Origin: Myxococcales bacterium
GTDB lineage: Bacteria; Myxococcota_A; Polyangia; Haliangiales; Haliangiaceae
DNA length: 39,629 nucleotides
NCBI GenBank assembly: GCA_024222395.1
Contig: JAAEPE010000183.1
Span: forward strand, 1 to 39,629
Direction of reading: 5' to 3'
A program made the translations under genes and the position numbers. Every line of letters starts with the position of its first letter. The first letter of the stretch is position 1. A model generated the notes under the pieces. The model saw only the letters and a program-made list of their open reading frames with translations. It searched no databases and was not told where the DNA came from. Shown in pieces: positions 14,801-22,712 of this stretch.

Positions 14801-16063
14801 ATGGAACGCTACATAGGCATCGACTTCGGCACCACCAATAGCGCCATTGCCATTGCCGACGATGGTGCGAGCCCGCACCTCGTCCCGTTTCCTGTACCCA
14901 CTGGTGGTGAGGCGACCACCTGGCGCACGGTCCTATACTTCGAACCCGGAGACGGCCCCAGACCGGAGGTCAGTGCCGGCGCCCTAGCGATCGGCCGCTA
15001 CCTGGAGAGCGGCGGTGACGGTAGATTCATTCAAAGTGTGAAATCACACCTCGCCTCTCGCCTCTTCAGCAAGACCTCCATCCTAAGTCGCAACTACTCA
15101 CTCGAAGAGCTCATTGCGAGCTACGTGCAAGAGATTCGCAAAGCATCCCCAATCAACTTGGGTAGCCGCGCCGTAGTTGGCCGACCAGTCCGCTACTGGG
15201 GAGCGACCGGGCAAGAAGATAACGACCGAGCCATTTCGCGCATGCGCCGCGGTCTCGAGCTCGCAGGATTCGACTACGTCGTCTTTGAGAACGAGCCAAA
15301 TGCAGCAGCCGCGAAATACGGAGCTAGCTTGCAGCACGAAGAGCTCGTGCTCACTGCCGACTTCGGTGGTGGTACTAGTGACTTCTGTCTCCTGAGAATA
15401 ACGCCGGGCCAGGGAGAGAACGAAATCCTCGCCACTGGTGGACTCGGGGTTGGCGGCGATACGTTCGACGGTTGCATGATCGACTCGGTGGTTGCCCCCC
15501 AGCTCGGCAAAGGCACCACGTATGGGGACGGCTTCGGAGCTCAGACGGAAGTTCCTCGGAGTCTCTACGCAAATCTGCGGCGATGGCACCACCTAGCGTT
15601 TCTCAAGTCGCGCAAAACCATGGCTCTCCTCCAGCGCATCGCTGGAGCAGCCGAATTCCCGGACCGCATTCACAGCTACATTCACGTGGTCGAAAACGAT
15701 CTGGGGCTCCCCTTGCACCAGGCGATCGAGCGCGCCAAAGTCTCACTGTCCAACTCCGAAGAGGGAGACCTCGACTTTCGCGATCCACCGATCTCCATCG
15801 TGGCGCCGATCACGAGAACTGTCTTTGGTGCCTGGATTGCCAGCGACTTGGACAAGATTGATGCGGTGGTGGAACAATTGCTGGCTGACGGGGGAGTCTC
15901 TCCCGACCAAGTACATCGGGTCTTCACAACTGGTGGTTCATCCTTCGTTCCGGCAGTGCGTGGGCGCCTCGAAAGGCGTTTCCCGGGCCGATTGCGGGGC
16001 GGCGAAGAGATGACCAGTGTCGCGCTTGGCCTAGCAGAACGCGCGCGGGAACTATTCACCTAG
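14801..16063 (+). CDS. Hsp70-family protein, YegD-like (ATPase domain only)
   Basis: A 420-residue actin-like ATPase of the Hsp70 superfamily. Phosphate-1 loop IGIDFGTTNSAIAIA at residues 5-19, phosphate-2 loop LTADFGGGTSDF near 188-199, and adenosine motif TTGGSSFVPAVRGRL near 384-398. It lacks the substrate-binding beta-sandwich and lid of DnaK, as in Escherichia YegD, so classical chaperone activity is unlikely without a partner. No J-protein or GrpE gene is adjacent. The start codon is preceded by two hairpins and no obvious ribosome site. Confidence 0.9.
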   Translation: MERYIGIDFGTTNSAIAIADDGASPHLVPFPVPTGGEATTWRTVLYFEPGDGPRPEVSAGALAIGRYLESGGDGRFIQSVKSHLASRLFSKTSILSRNYSLEELIASYVQEIRKASPINLGSRAVVGRPVRYWGATGQEDNDRAISRMRRGLELAGFDYVVFENEPNAAAAKYGASLQHEELVLTADFGGGTSDFCLLRITPGQGENEILATGGLGVGGDTFDGCMIDSVVAPQLGKGTTYGDGFGAQTEVPRSLYANLRRWHHLAFLKSRKTMALLQRIAGAAEFPDRIHSYIHVVENDLGLPLHQAIERAKVSLSNSEEGDLDFRDPPISIVAPITRTVFGAWIASDLDKIDAVVEQLLADGGVSPDQVHRVFTTGGSSFVPAVRGRLERRFPGRLRGGEEMTSVALGLAERARELFT

Positions 16064-16102
16064 CGTGAAGCGACACTCCCGTTTGCGACTTCCCGCCCCG
16101 GA

Positions 16103-16978
16103 GTGAGATCATTGGCGGCGATGGGAATTCTTCGGAGTGCGCCACTTGCCCTGCTACTCATGCACCCTGCTTCCTGCGGCGGCGATGGAGGCAACTCCTC
16201 TGGCCCGCTGCCAGATGCCGGGGGCCCAATCGAACCACCCGCGCCGTCCTGCGCCGCAGGAGCAAGTGGCACTGAGTCCGCTTCCGAGCCTCAACGACTG
16301 TCCAGCATTGCCGAGCGATGGCACGAAGGTTGGTTAGCATCACCAGCAGTGGCAGATCTCGACGGCGATGGCACCACCGAGATTGTCGTAGCTCGTTCCG
16401 GCCGACTCAGTGTGTGGCACGCAGACGGAAGCCTAGCCTGGCAAGTCGACATAGACGGACGCATTTGGGCATCGCCCATCGTTGGCGACCTGCTACCCGC
16501 CACTAGCGGGCTCGAAGTTGTGGTCGCCAGTCGTGAGGTCATCCACCTCTACGATGCTGCCGGCAACCTCATGCCCGGCTATCCCTTCACTTGGAGAGAT
16601 GAGCTCCGCAGCCTGGCAGCGGGGGATATAGATGGAGATGGTCGTCTCGAGATCGTAGCTGTCACTCACAACCGCCTCGAAGAAGGTGGCAAGCGCGACA
16701 TAGTCATTGCCATCGAAGCTGCTGGCGGCGAACTCATTGAGGGCTTTCCTCCTAATACGACGGGGGCATCGGGATGCGATGACGCTTGCTACGTGACTGG
16801 CGGCTACGATCAAAATCTTGCCCTTGGTGACGTAAATGGAGATGGCGCCGCGGACATCTTTGCCACCCAAGACAATGCGTATCTAAGTTTACACGAGGGG
16901 GACGGCAGTGTCACTGGCCACCTTCGAGGCCCTGGGCGCGGCACGGCTGCAATCTCCTGCACTGCACATCCACTTTGA
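16103..16978 (+). CDS. FG-GAP/VCBS-repeat lipoprotein, apparently 3'-truncated
   Basis: A predicted surface lipoprotein of 291 residues. Signal peptide ending HPASCGGDGG, Gly/Pro linker, then calcium-binding FG-GAP repeats: VADLDGDGTTEIVV (near residue 85), AAGDIDGDGRLEIVAV (near 173) and LGDVNGDGAADIFATQ (near 242). These repeats form blades of a beta propeller, usually seven, so three recognisable ones imply a missing C-terminal half. Homology stops around LSLHEGDGSV, after which the frame reads unrelated residues to a TGA. Start: GTG at 16103 or ATG at 16121; the latter gives a compact signal peptide. A GAGGGAG/CTCCCTC hairpin sits on the stop codon (16977-16993). Confidence 0.75.
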   Translation: MRSLAAMGILRSAPLALLLMHPASCGGDGGNSSGPLPDAGGPIEPPAPSCAAGASGTESASEPQRLSSIAERWHEGWLASPAVADLDGDGTTEIVVARSGRLSVWHADGSLAWQVDIDGRIWASPIVGDLLPATSGLEVVVASREVIHLYDAAGNLMPGYPFTWRDELRSLAAGDIDGDGRLEIVAVTHNRLEEGGKRDIVIAIEAAGGELIEGFPPNTTGASGCDDACYVTGGYDQNLALGDVNGDGAADIFATQDNAYLSLHEGDGSVTGHLRGPGRGTAAISCTAHPL

Positions 16979-17153
16979 GGGAGAGGCTCCCTCCATCCCA
17001 GAGGTGCAGGCGCTACTGCTCGGTTTGGTCAAGGGAACGAAGAACCCTCTAACCTCGATGTCCCTGGGTCAGAGTCACTGCGAGATAGCAGATGATGTGC
17101 TCGTCTACCGAGGTAAGGGTGTTGAATGCCACTTGCTCACTGATAATCACTGA
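16908..17153 (+). pseudogene. Possible gene remnant after the FG-GAP breakpoint
   Basis: An 81-codon open frame (FEALGAARLQSP... VQALLLGLVKGTKNPLTSMS) overlaps the end of the FG-GAP gene and closes at TGA-TAA created by a perfect 10-bp tandem duplication (TCACTGATAA twice, 17137-17156). Dropping one unit opens the frame into NRSYLRWYRKLVGTGAMVLH and beyond. The hydrophobic pattern vaguely recalls an NTF2/SnoaL-type fold, but no motif secures it. The sequence from 17154 to 17399 holds no other gene that I can support. Confidence 0.3.
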
Positions 17154-17156
17154 TAA
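17137..17156. repeat. 10-bp perfect tandem duplication
   Basis: TCACTGATAA occurs twice in direct succession. It generates adjacent stop codons in the frame that crosses it, so it looks like a replication-slippage lesion in a decaying gene. Confidence 0.85.
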
Positions 17157-17267
17157 TCGCTCCTACTTGCGCTGGTACAGAAAACTCGTTGGTACAGGTG
17201 CGATGGTGCTGCATCAGTCCTATCCAATTCGTTCGGTCCGCATTGTCTCCTCTAGCCAACATCTCAC

Positions 17268-17294
17268 ATGCGAAACCCACCAGTGGGTTCGCAT
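17268..17294. terminator. Strong hairpin upstream of the ABC exporter operon
   Basis: ATGCGAAACCCAC and GTGGGTTCGCAT pair almost completely (one unpaired A) around a 2-nt loop. No T-run follows. It could end transcription from upstream or act as a protein site for the fetA operon about 105 bp downstream. Confidence 0.4.
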
Positions 17295-17399
17295 AACGCT
17301 AGGACGCAGCAACTTTCCCTTGCGCAATAGCAGAGACCATGACGACCGCGGTGTTAGTGTTGCAGCCGGGCACATCCCTCAAATGTGCCGAGAACTACC

Positions 17400-18065
17400 A
17401 TGCTGTTGCAGGCCAGCGATTTGCGGATACCGCTACAAGGTGAGAGTTCACCTCTGCTGGGCCCCGTCGACCTTTCGCTGGCTGAGGGCGACAGAATCAC
17501 GCTGACGGGGAGTTCGGGATCGGGCAAGAGCACCCTGCTGCGATGCCTGGCCTTGCTCGACGCCAGAGCAACAGGCTCTATCATATTTCGCGGAACGCCC
17601 ATATGCGGAGATTCGGTTCCTCCCTACCGGCGAAACGTGGTCTACCTCGCCCAATCGCCGCCGCAATTCTCCATGAGCGTCGAAGAGTCGTTCCGACACG
17701 TACACACCTTTGCATCGGGTAGAGCGAGCTACGACGCTGACGAGGTCAAGCACCTGCTAGATGAGCTAGGGCTCACCAGTACAATTCTTAGTCGACCTTT
17801 ACCTCAGGTCTCCGGCGGTGAAGCGCGGCGTCTTTCCTTGCTTCGGGCGCTCTTGCAAGCCCCCACGGTACTGCTCTTGGATGAGGCAACGAGCGCTCTC
17901 GATGCCGAGACCGAGGCGTGCATGGTCGCGACTCTCGAACGCTGGTTTGACGAGGGGGGAAGAGCAGGCATCGCAGTTACCCACGGTGCCGGCGTATGGG
18001 GCACGAAGGGGAATCGACGTATGCACATCGATGGTGGCAGAACCATCGAGGAGGCCGCGCAGTGA
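17400..18065 (+). CDS. fetA: ABC transporter ATP-binding protein, FetA-like
   Basis: A 221-residue ATPase. Walker A GSSGSGKST near residue 42, Q-loop VYLAQSPPQF, signature VSGGEARR near 135, Walker B with catalytic Glu VLLLDEATSALD near 155, switch His in AVTHG. It ends by overlapping the start of a FetB-type permease, and in Escherichia the FetAB (YbbL-YbbM) pair exports iron and protects against oxidative stress. The ATG at 17400 begins the first beta strand; an in-frame GTG five codons earlier is possible. Substrate assignment rests on the partner family. Confidence 0.85.
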   Translation: MLLQASDLRIPLQGESSPLLGPVDLSLAEGDRITLTGSSGSGKSTLLRCLALLDARATGSIIFRGTPICGDSVPPYRRNVVYLAQSPPQFSMSVEESFRHVHTFASGRASYDADEVKHLLDELGLTSTILSRPLPQVSGGEARRLSLLRALLQAPTVLLLDEATSALDAETEACMVATLERWFDEGGRAGIAVTHGAGVWGTKGNRRMHIDGGRTIEEAAQ

Positions 18066-18856
18066 ATGCTGTAGAAATAGGCAATCAGGGGCTACTCGTA
18101 GCGGCCGGTCTTGTCGTGCTCGCCGGACTCGTCTCCTTCGCCATGCGACTGCGAGTCGAATCGAAGCTCTGGATCGCGGCGGTTCGCACGATTGTGCAAC
18201 TTGGGCTGCTCGGCTTGGTACTAGGGTGGATCTTCGAGCAGCGAAACGGCTACATGGTCGGGGCGGTGCTGGCGAGCATGATCATAAACGCCGGCATCGC
18301 CGCAGTACGCCGCACCGAACGGCGCTTCGCAGGTATCTGGTCAAGTGGGCTCATAGCCGTAACGCTAAGCAGCGTGCTCACTGCCGCTATCGTGCTCACC
18401 CTCGTTGTGCAGATTCGCCCGTGGTATGAGCCTCGTTATGCCATTCCCCTCTTGGGAATGGTGCTGGGAAATACCCTAACAGGCCTTTCTCTTTGCCTCG
18501 ATCGGGTGATGTCTGACCTAGACGAGAAACGCGACGTAGTTGAGGGTTGGCTAGCCTTAGGAGCGACTCGCTGGGAGGCATGCCGCCCCTTTGTTGGGGA
18601 TGCTGTGCGAACCGGCATGATTCCCATCATGAACTCCATGAGCGTTGTTGGCATCGTAAGCCTACCCGGTATGATGACAGGACAAATCCTGGCCGGCGCA
18701 CCTCCCGAAGATGCAGTGCGCTACCAAATTGTGGTCATGTTCATGATTGCAGGGGCAACGAGCCTTGGTGCCCTACTCGTCGGTCTCTTGGCGTTCCGAA
18801 AGCTCGTCACTCCCGATCACCAACTTGCCTACCACCGGCTGCGCAAGCTGGGGTGA
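18062..18856 (+). CDS. fetB: ABC exporter permease, FetB (UPF0014) family
   Basis: A 264-residue integral membrane protein with about seven hydrophobic segments (LLVAAGLVVLAGLVSFAM; LGLLGLVLGWIF; LIAVTLSSVLTAAIVL; VVMFMIAGATSLGALLVGLL). The cytosolic signature ALGATRWEACRPFVGDAVR and SVVGIVSLPGMMTGQILAG are hallmarks of the family. The start is the GTG at 18062, overlapping the fetA stop (GTGA), with GAGGAGG 7 nt upstream. It forms the membrane half of a putative iron or metal exporter with the preceding ATPase. Confidence 0.9.
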   Translation: MNAVEIGNQGLLVAAGLVVLAGLVSFAMRLRVESKLWIAAVRTIVQLGLLGLVLGWIFEQRNGYMVGAVLASMIINAGIAAVRRTERRFAGIWSSGLIAVTLSSVLTAAIVLTLVVQIRPWYEPRYAIPLLGMVLGNTLTGLSLCLDRVMSDLDEKRDVVEGWLALGATRWEACRPFVGDAVRTGMIPIMNSMSVVGIVSLPGMMTGQILAGAPPEDAVRYQIVVMFMIAGATSLGALLVGLLAFRKLVTPDHQLAYHRLRKLG

Positions 18857-18868
18857 TATCGTATTGGC

Positions 18869-19981
18869 GTGTCCGACAAACGAGCAATCCACAAGACCCT
18901 GGAGACGATATTGGCGCCCGCTGGCGGGGGAGTGCACCTGGTTTCCACTGGTTTGGAAGAGACTCAAGAGCTGCAACGTGCGATCTACGGAGCGGCTTCT
19001 GTGCAGGGCATCGGCACCTGCTGGCACCGATCCATTGAGAAGATCTCGGAGTCGTCTATCGTGCTGCTCGGTGTACCATCAGACACAGGAGCAGGCTTTG
19101 TTCGCGGAGCCAGCCAAGGACCTGCGGGTATTCGCCGTGCACTCCTGGACATCCCCGAGCACGTCGCCCACGGCGCCAACGTAGTCGATGCCGGCGACGT
19201 TCGCGTCGTCCCTCATCTTCTGAGCGAAGAGATGGTTTCAGAAGCTCAGCTTAGGAGTACTCGCGCTGCCCTCTACGGCGACGCTGCCTCCGACTTGCCC
19301 GTTACTCCCCTCGACCAGTGCTACTTGGCCTTGGAGCTCTTGCGTAAACTCCGCCCCGATATCGTGCCAATCGTTATCGGCGGCGACCACAGCGTCGGCT
19401 GGCCAGCATTTGCCGTGGCACATGCCTCCACTGTTGCCCGCGGTCTCAAGGTCGGGCTGCTTCACTTCGACGCGCACACAGACTTGCTCGCAGAGAGGCT
19501 AGGCGTGCGCTACTGCTTCGCAACCTGGGCGTATCACGCCAACGAACTGCTAGGGAGAGACGGTCGACTTGTGCAAGTTGGTATTCGTGCCAGTGGCAAG
19601 AGCCGCGGTCACTGGGAGTCGACGCTCGGCGTTCGCCAGTATTGGCCAGAAGAATACCTGGTTCGCCCCATCACCGACATCGTGAATGAGATCTCCGAAC
19701 GATTCGAGGAGCGCGGGGTCGACTGCCTCTACATCAGCAACGACATCGACGGCACTGATCGCGAATTTGCTACTGCCACGGGCACGCCAGAAGACAGGGG
19801 CCTGCGCCCCGAGCAGGTGAGCGAACTAACCCTTCGCTTGGCTGAGCGCTTTCCCCTGGTTGGGGCAGATCTGGTCGAGGTAGCGCCGCCTCTCGGGATC
19901 CCAGAGGATGCAAAGACAACACTGGAGACAGCGTGCCTGTACGTCGCCGATATGATTACAGCAGCAGGTAGCGCTCGCTAG
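18869..19981 (+). CDS. Ureohydrolase (agmatinase/arginase family)
   Basis: A 370-residue binuclear-manganese hydrolase. Metal motifs: GGDHS at 171-175, HFDAHTD at 200-205 and NDIDGTD at 291-297. The family consensus in the last motif is SxDIDxxDP; here the Pro after the final Asp is replaced (GTDREF). An unusual N-terminal extension of about 60 residues precedes SSIVLLGVPSDTG. The reaction would release urea or a similar group from agmatine, arginine, formiminoglutamate or a guanidino compound; substrate not assignable. GTG start 12 bp after fetB suggests co-transcription. It ends 2 bp from the convergent MOSC-MORN gene. Confidence 0.87.
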   Translation: MSDKRAIHKTLETILAPAGGGVHLVSTGLEETQELQRAIYGAASVQGIGTCWHRSIEKISESSIVLLGVPSDTGAGFVRGASQGPAGIRRALLDIPEHVAHGANVVDAGDVRVVPHLLSEEMVSEAQLRSTRAALYGDAASDLPVTPLDQCYLALELLRKLRPDIVPIVIGGDHSVGWPAFAVAHASTVARGLKVGLLHFDAHTDLLAERLGVRYCFATWAYHANELLGRDGRLVQVGIRASGKSRGHWESTLGVRQYWPEEYLVRPITDIVNEISERFEERGVDCLYISNDIDGTDREFATATGTPEDRGLRPEQVSELTLRLAERFPLVGADLVEVAPPLGIPEDAKTTLETACLYVADMITAAGSAR

Positions 19982-19983
19982 CG

Positions 19984-21288
19984 CTACGACGCCCGGCGAA
20001 TCTCAGATACGCGAACCGAACCATCGGGTAAGTGAAGTGACATGCTGCTCAGCGCGCCTCGGACATAGGATCGAGTCACTTTGAGAACGCCTTCCTCGTA
20101 CACATCCAAGTGTGTCATCTTCCCCTCCTCGTCCCAATAGGAGGACTCCCCATCTAGTTTGCCATTGCGGCGACGCTCTTGTGACTTTCGATTGCCCGAA
20201 GCATGGTAACTCGTCTCGATACGCCACTCGCCGTCGCTCCGCACCCCTTCGTCTGTACGCAACTCATCCCCACTGTGGCACCAGTGACGAGTCCCGAAGA
20301 TGTCGCCATCTGCATCGATGATTTCGAGACTGGCGAGTTGATTTGTGGTTCCAAAATACTTGGCTCGCGCGACCAATGCGGTTGGTCCCGCTACCTGGAA
20401 GGTGGCCTCATATGAATCAAAGGCCAAGCACTCTATTGCCTCGGCTTCTGCCAACAGACGATCACACTCCTCGGATGGCGCATAAAACTCGCCTGAAATA
20501 CGCATACCAGCCTCGTAGCGCATGAGCCAAGCGCGCTCGCCTGATGCCCAGTATCCGAGCCAGCGCCCTTCGCGATTGCCAAAGCGATACTGCCCTTCTA
20601 GGTGCACAACGCCGGTACTTCGATAGTAGCGCCACAAGCCATGTTGCTCGCCGTCAACCACGTAGCCTTCCGCTTCCATGCGCCCATTCTCACCGCGAAA
20701 CACAACTCGCTCACCGCGAATGACGAGCCACGGTCGGCCGTTCGGATAGAGAGTTTCGTGGCCGTCGATTCGTTGCACGCTATCGCCCTCGCAGACGAGG
20801 CCCGGGCCGATGACCTCACAGAGCACGCCGCGTAGGCGTCTATGACGATGCGCTTTGTCGTTTACCCAGCGCAACGCATCCTCGCCAAAGCACTTGCCAA
20901 ATTCTTGGCCTCCAAGATACGTATCTTTGCTCACCACCAGAATCAGAGAGCCAACTCGAAGAAGCGACCCAGGAGGTAGATGTAGGGCACTCAGATCAAG
21001 GTCGACAAATAGGTTGTCGCCAGCAAGCTCAATCGGTTTGCCATCAGCGATGAGTCCAGCCACGGCAACGTCCGAGATCGAAACTTGTCTACTGATTCGT
21101 CTTTGGGATTCAGAAAGTCGGTTCCAGGAATCAGAAATGATGCCCGTCTCGCGCAAGACCCGCGCCTCGGAGAGACGTCTGCGGGCACCAGCCGGATGCC
21201 GAGCATTGATGTGTACGACACGCCCGAGATCTCGAGGCCGAGAGCATAGCGCTGCCCAACGTTCCTCTAGCTCCGCGATCGATATCAT
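19984..21288 (-). CDS. MOSC domain fused to MORN-type repeats
   Basis: A 434-residue protein with no signal peptide. Residues about 18-175 match the MOSC beta-barrel of molybdenum-cofactor sulfurase C-termini and YiiM: GRVVHINARHPAG, ETGIISD, ELAGDNLFVDLDL, PPGSLLRVGSLILVV, a Cys in EFGKCFGEDALRW, and LRGVLCEVIGPGLVCEGDSV. From about 205 the protein changes to MORN_2-like repeats of the YwqK type (GEQHGLWRYYRSTG, GNREGRWLGYWASGERAW, then again near 355-420 with GEWRIETSYHASGNRK and GKLDGESSYWDEEG). The combination is unusual. The product may be a cytosolic Mo-linked or reductive enzyme with a scaffold tail; function unknown. Confidence 0.75.
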   Translation of the reverse strand: MISIAELEERWAALCSRPRDLGRVVHINARHPAGARRRLSEARVLRETGIISDSWNRLSESQRRISRQVSISDVAVAGLIADGKPIELAGDNLFVDLDLSALHLPPGSLLRVGSLILVVSKDTYLGGQEFGKCFGEDALRWVNDKAHRHRRLRGVLCEVIGPGLVCEGDSVQRIDGHETLYPNGRPWLVIRGERVVFRGENGRMEAEGYVVDGEQHGLWRYYRSTGVVHLEGQYRFGNREGRWLGYWASGERAWLMRYEAGMRISGEFYAPSEECDRLLAEAEAIECLAFDSYEATFQVAGPTALVARAKYFGTTNQLASLEIIDADGDIFGTRHWCHSGDELRTDEGVRSDGEWRIETSYHASGNRKSQERRRNGKLDGESSYWDEEGKMTHLDVYEEGVLKVTRSYVRGALSSMSLHLPDGSVRVSEIRRAS

Positions 21289-21294
21289 CGAGAC

Positions 21295-21807
21295 ATGGAT
21301 CGACCTCCGAGTGTGAATCTGAAGGCTCTGCCGATAGACTCAAGCCATGCCTACCTCAATATGAAGGGCAGCCGCGGCCAGGTCGCCCGTCTCCTTTTCG
21401 ATCTCGGAGACATCGAGGTCGAGAATATTCGTTCTTCCTTTCAGGAGTTTATGTCTCACAAGGAGAGCTACCCATTCGGTGCCATTCCGATCCTCGAGGT
21501 TGATGGACAGGTCATTGCGCAGTGCAATGGCATCAATCGCTACCTCGGAAAGCTAGCGAAGATGTACCCAAACGATCCCCTGCAAGCTGCCTTGTGCGAC
21601 GAGGCGATGTCGGCGGTAGGAGATACGTCGGCGAGAAGCGTGCTGAGGCGTGCCCTGCTACTCGGCTTCTGGCGAAGCGGGAAGCTCACCCAAGAAGAGC
21701 GTGCCACCACCATCCGGTGTGGCAAAGACAGAGAGCGACTCCAGTGCCGACGCGATCTCAAAATAGAGAACCACCCCGCCTTCCGAGTCGGTTTGCGGCA
21801 CTGCTGA
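21295..21807 (+). pseudogene. Truncated glutathione S-transferase gene
   Basis: The first about 110 residues form a GST N-terminal domain: KGSRGQVARLLFDLGDIEVE, then YPFGAIPILEVDGQVIAQCN (cis-Pro and glutathione-site residues), NRYLGKLAKMYPNDPLQA and the start of the helical domain. After SAVGDT the frame continues only as the antisense of the next lipoprotein gene, giving Arg-rich nonsense to 21807. The helical C-terminal domain (about 90 residues) is missing. The junction is near 21620-21650, so either the gene was cut by rearrangement or the lipoprotein operon was inserted there. Its ATG is only 6 bp from the divergent MOSC-MORN start. Confidence 0.7.
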
Positions 21808-22701
21808 CTCGTCCCCCGAAGAAGAGCCAACGAGGCTGAGTCCCGATGGAATCGAGCGCAGCCCGTCCAGAGCAACCGTAGCCGCGGCCGCGTTAATGAA
21901 CTCTGGCGTTTCGCGATAGGACAGTCGGACATGCATTTGCGCCCATGAATCGTTTCGCTCAGCCCTCAACAAGATCGCGTCGTAGCCGGGAAAGGCGACT
22001 CCTCGCACCTGCGTTGACTGGACGACCTGTCCTTCATCCCCCACGCCCGTGTGGCGTACCTCGAACTGCGCAATCGCTTCGGCGCTCGTCCATTCAAAGA
22101 GCGCGACTCCAGGCCACCCTTCTTCGTCGGTTGCACAGCGCAACTGTGCTTCCGTGCTATCGAGGGGGCTATTCTCTGGAATGAGGCTCCCTCGATCGCT
22201 CTGCACTCGAAGCGTTCCATACCGAGTATTGGCGTAGATGCAAACTTCGTGAGCGACCGATCCTGGCCGCAATTCGAGGGGAACAGGCACATCAACTCGG
22301 GTTCCAACCGCCTCGAACTCGACCTCCAACGAAACCGCCACGGGCGCGAGTTTGAACGAGATAGTTGCCAACCCTGGATTCGAGGACACCAGTTCGACCT
22401 CGGCGAAACCGAAACCTCGCTCATCAACGTCGACTAGCTGCACTGTCTTTTCGCTCCTAGGTACTTCGGAGACGCCAGCGACAAACTCGGCAGCGACAAC
22501 TTGTAACGTAAGAGTAACTCCCTCATCGCCATAGACCGTCACCGAGACTGGCGTGAGCCCATCGGCCACACCGGAGGTCGTGACCTCGCCAAAGAACGCG
22601 TGTTCATATGGCGACTGCTCGATGCCTTCGTCTCCGAGTACGCAGGAAGAAGCAAGGAGCAGGGCAACAGCTGCGAGAAGCATGTTGAATAGTGTGCGCA
22701 T
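21658..22701 (-). CDS. Lipoprotein of unknown function
   Basis: A 347-residue predicted lipoprotein: signal peptide MRTLFNMLLAAVALLLASSC with lipobox LASSC. The rest is rich in beta-strand-like Val/Glu/Ser sequence (GLTPVSVTVYGDEGVTLTLQ, PLELRPGSVAHEVCIYANTR, VLYFEIASALESLSVFA), resembling stacked Ig-like or invasin-like beta-sandwich domains, but no family is recognised. AGGGGAAA 8 nt before the ATG overlaps the end of the upstream gene, 11 bp away. The pair is therefore an operon, and the lipoprotein may work with the larger envelope protein on the same surface. Confidence 0.75.
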   Translation of the reverse strand: MRTLFNMLLAAVALLLASSCVLGDEGIEQSPYEHAFFGEVTTSGVADGLTPVSVTVYGDEGVTLTLQVVAAEFVAGVSEVPRSEKTVQLVDVDERGFGFAEVELVSSNPGLATISFKLAPVAVSLEVEFEAVGTRVDVPVPLELRPGSVAHEVCIYANTRYGTLRVQSDRGSLIPENSPLDSTEAQLRCATDEEGWPGVALFEWTSAEAIAQFEVRHTGVGDEGQVVQSTQVRGVAFPGYDAILLRAERNDSWAQMHVRLSYRETPEFINAAAATVALDGLRSIPSGLSLVGSSSGDESAVPQTDSEGGVVLYFEIASALESLSVFATPDGGGTLFLGELPASPEAE

Positions 22702-22712
22702 CCGAGTTTCCC

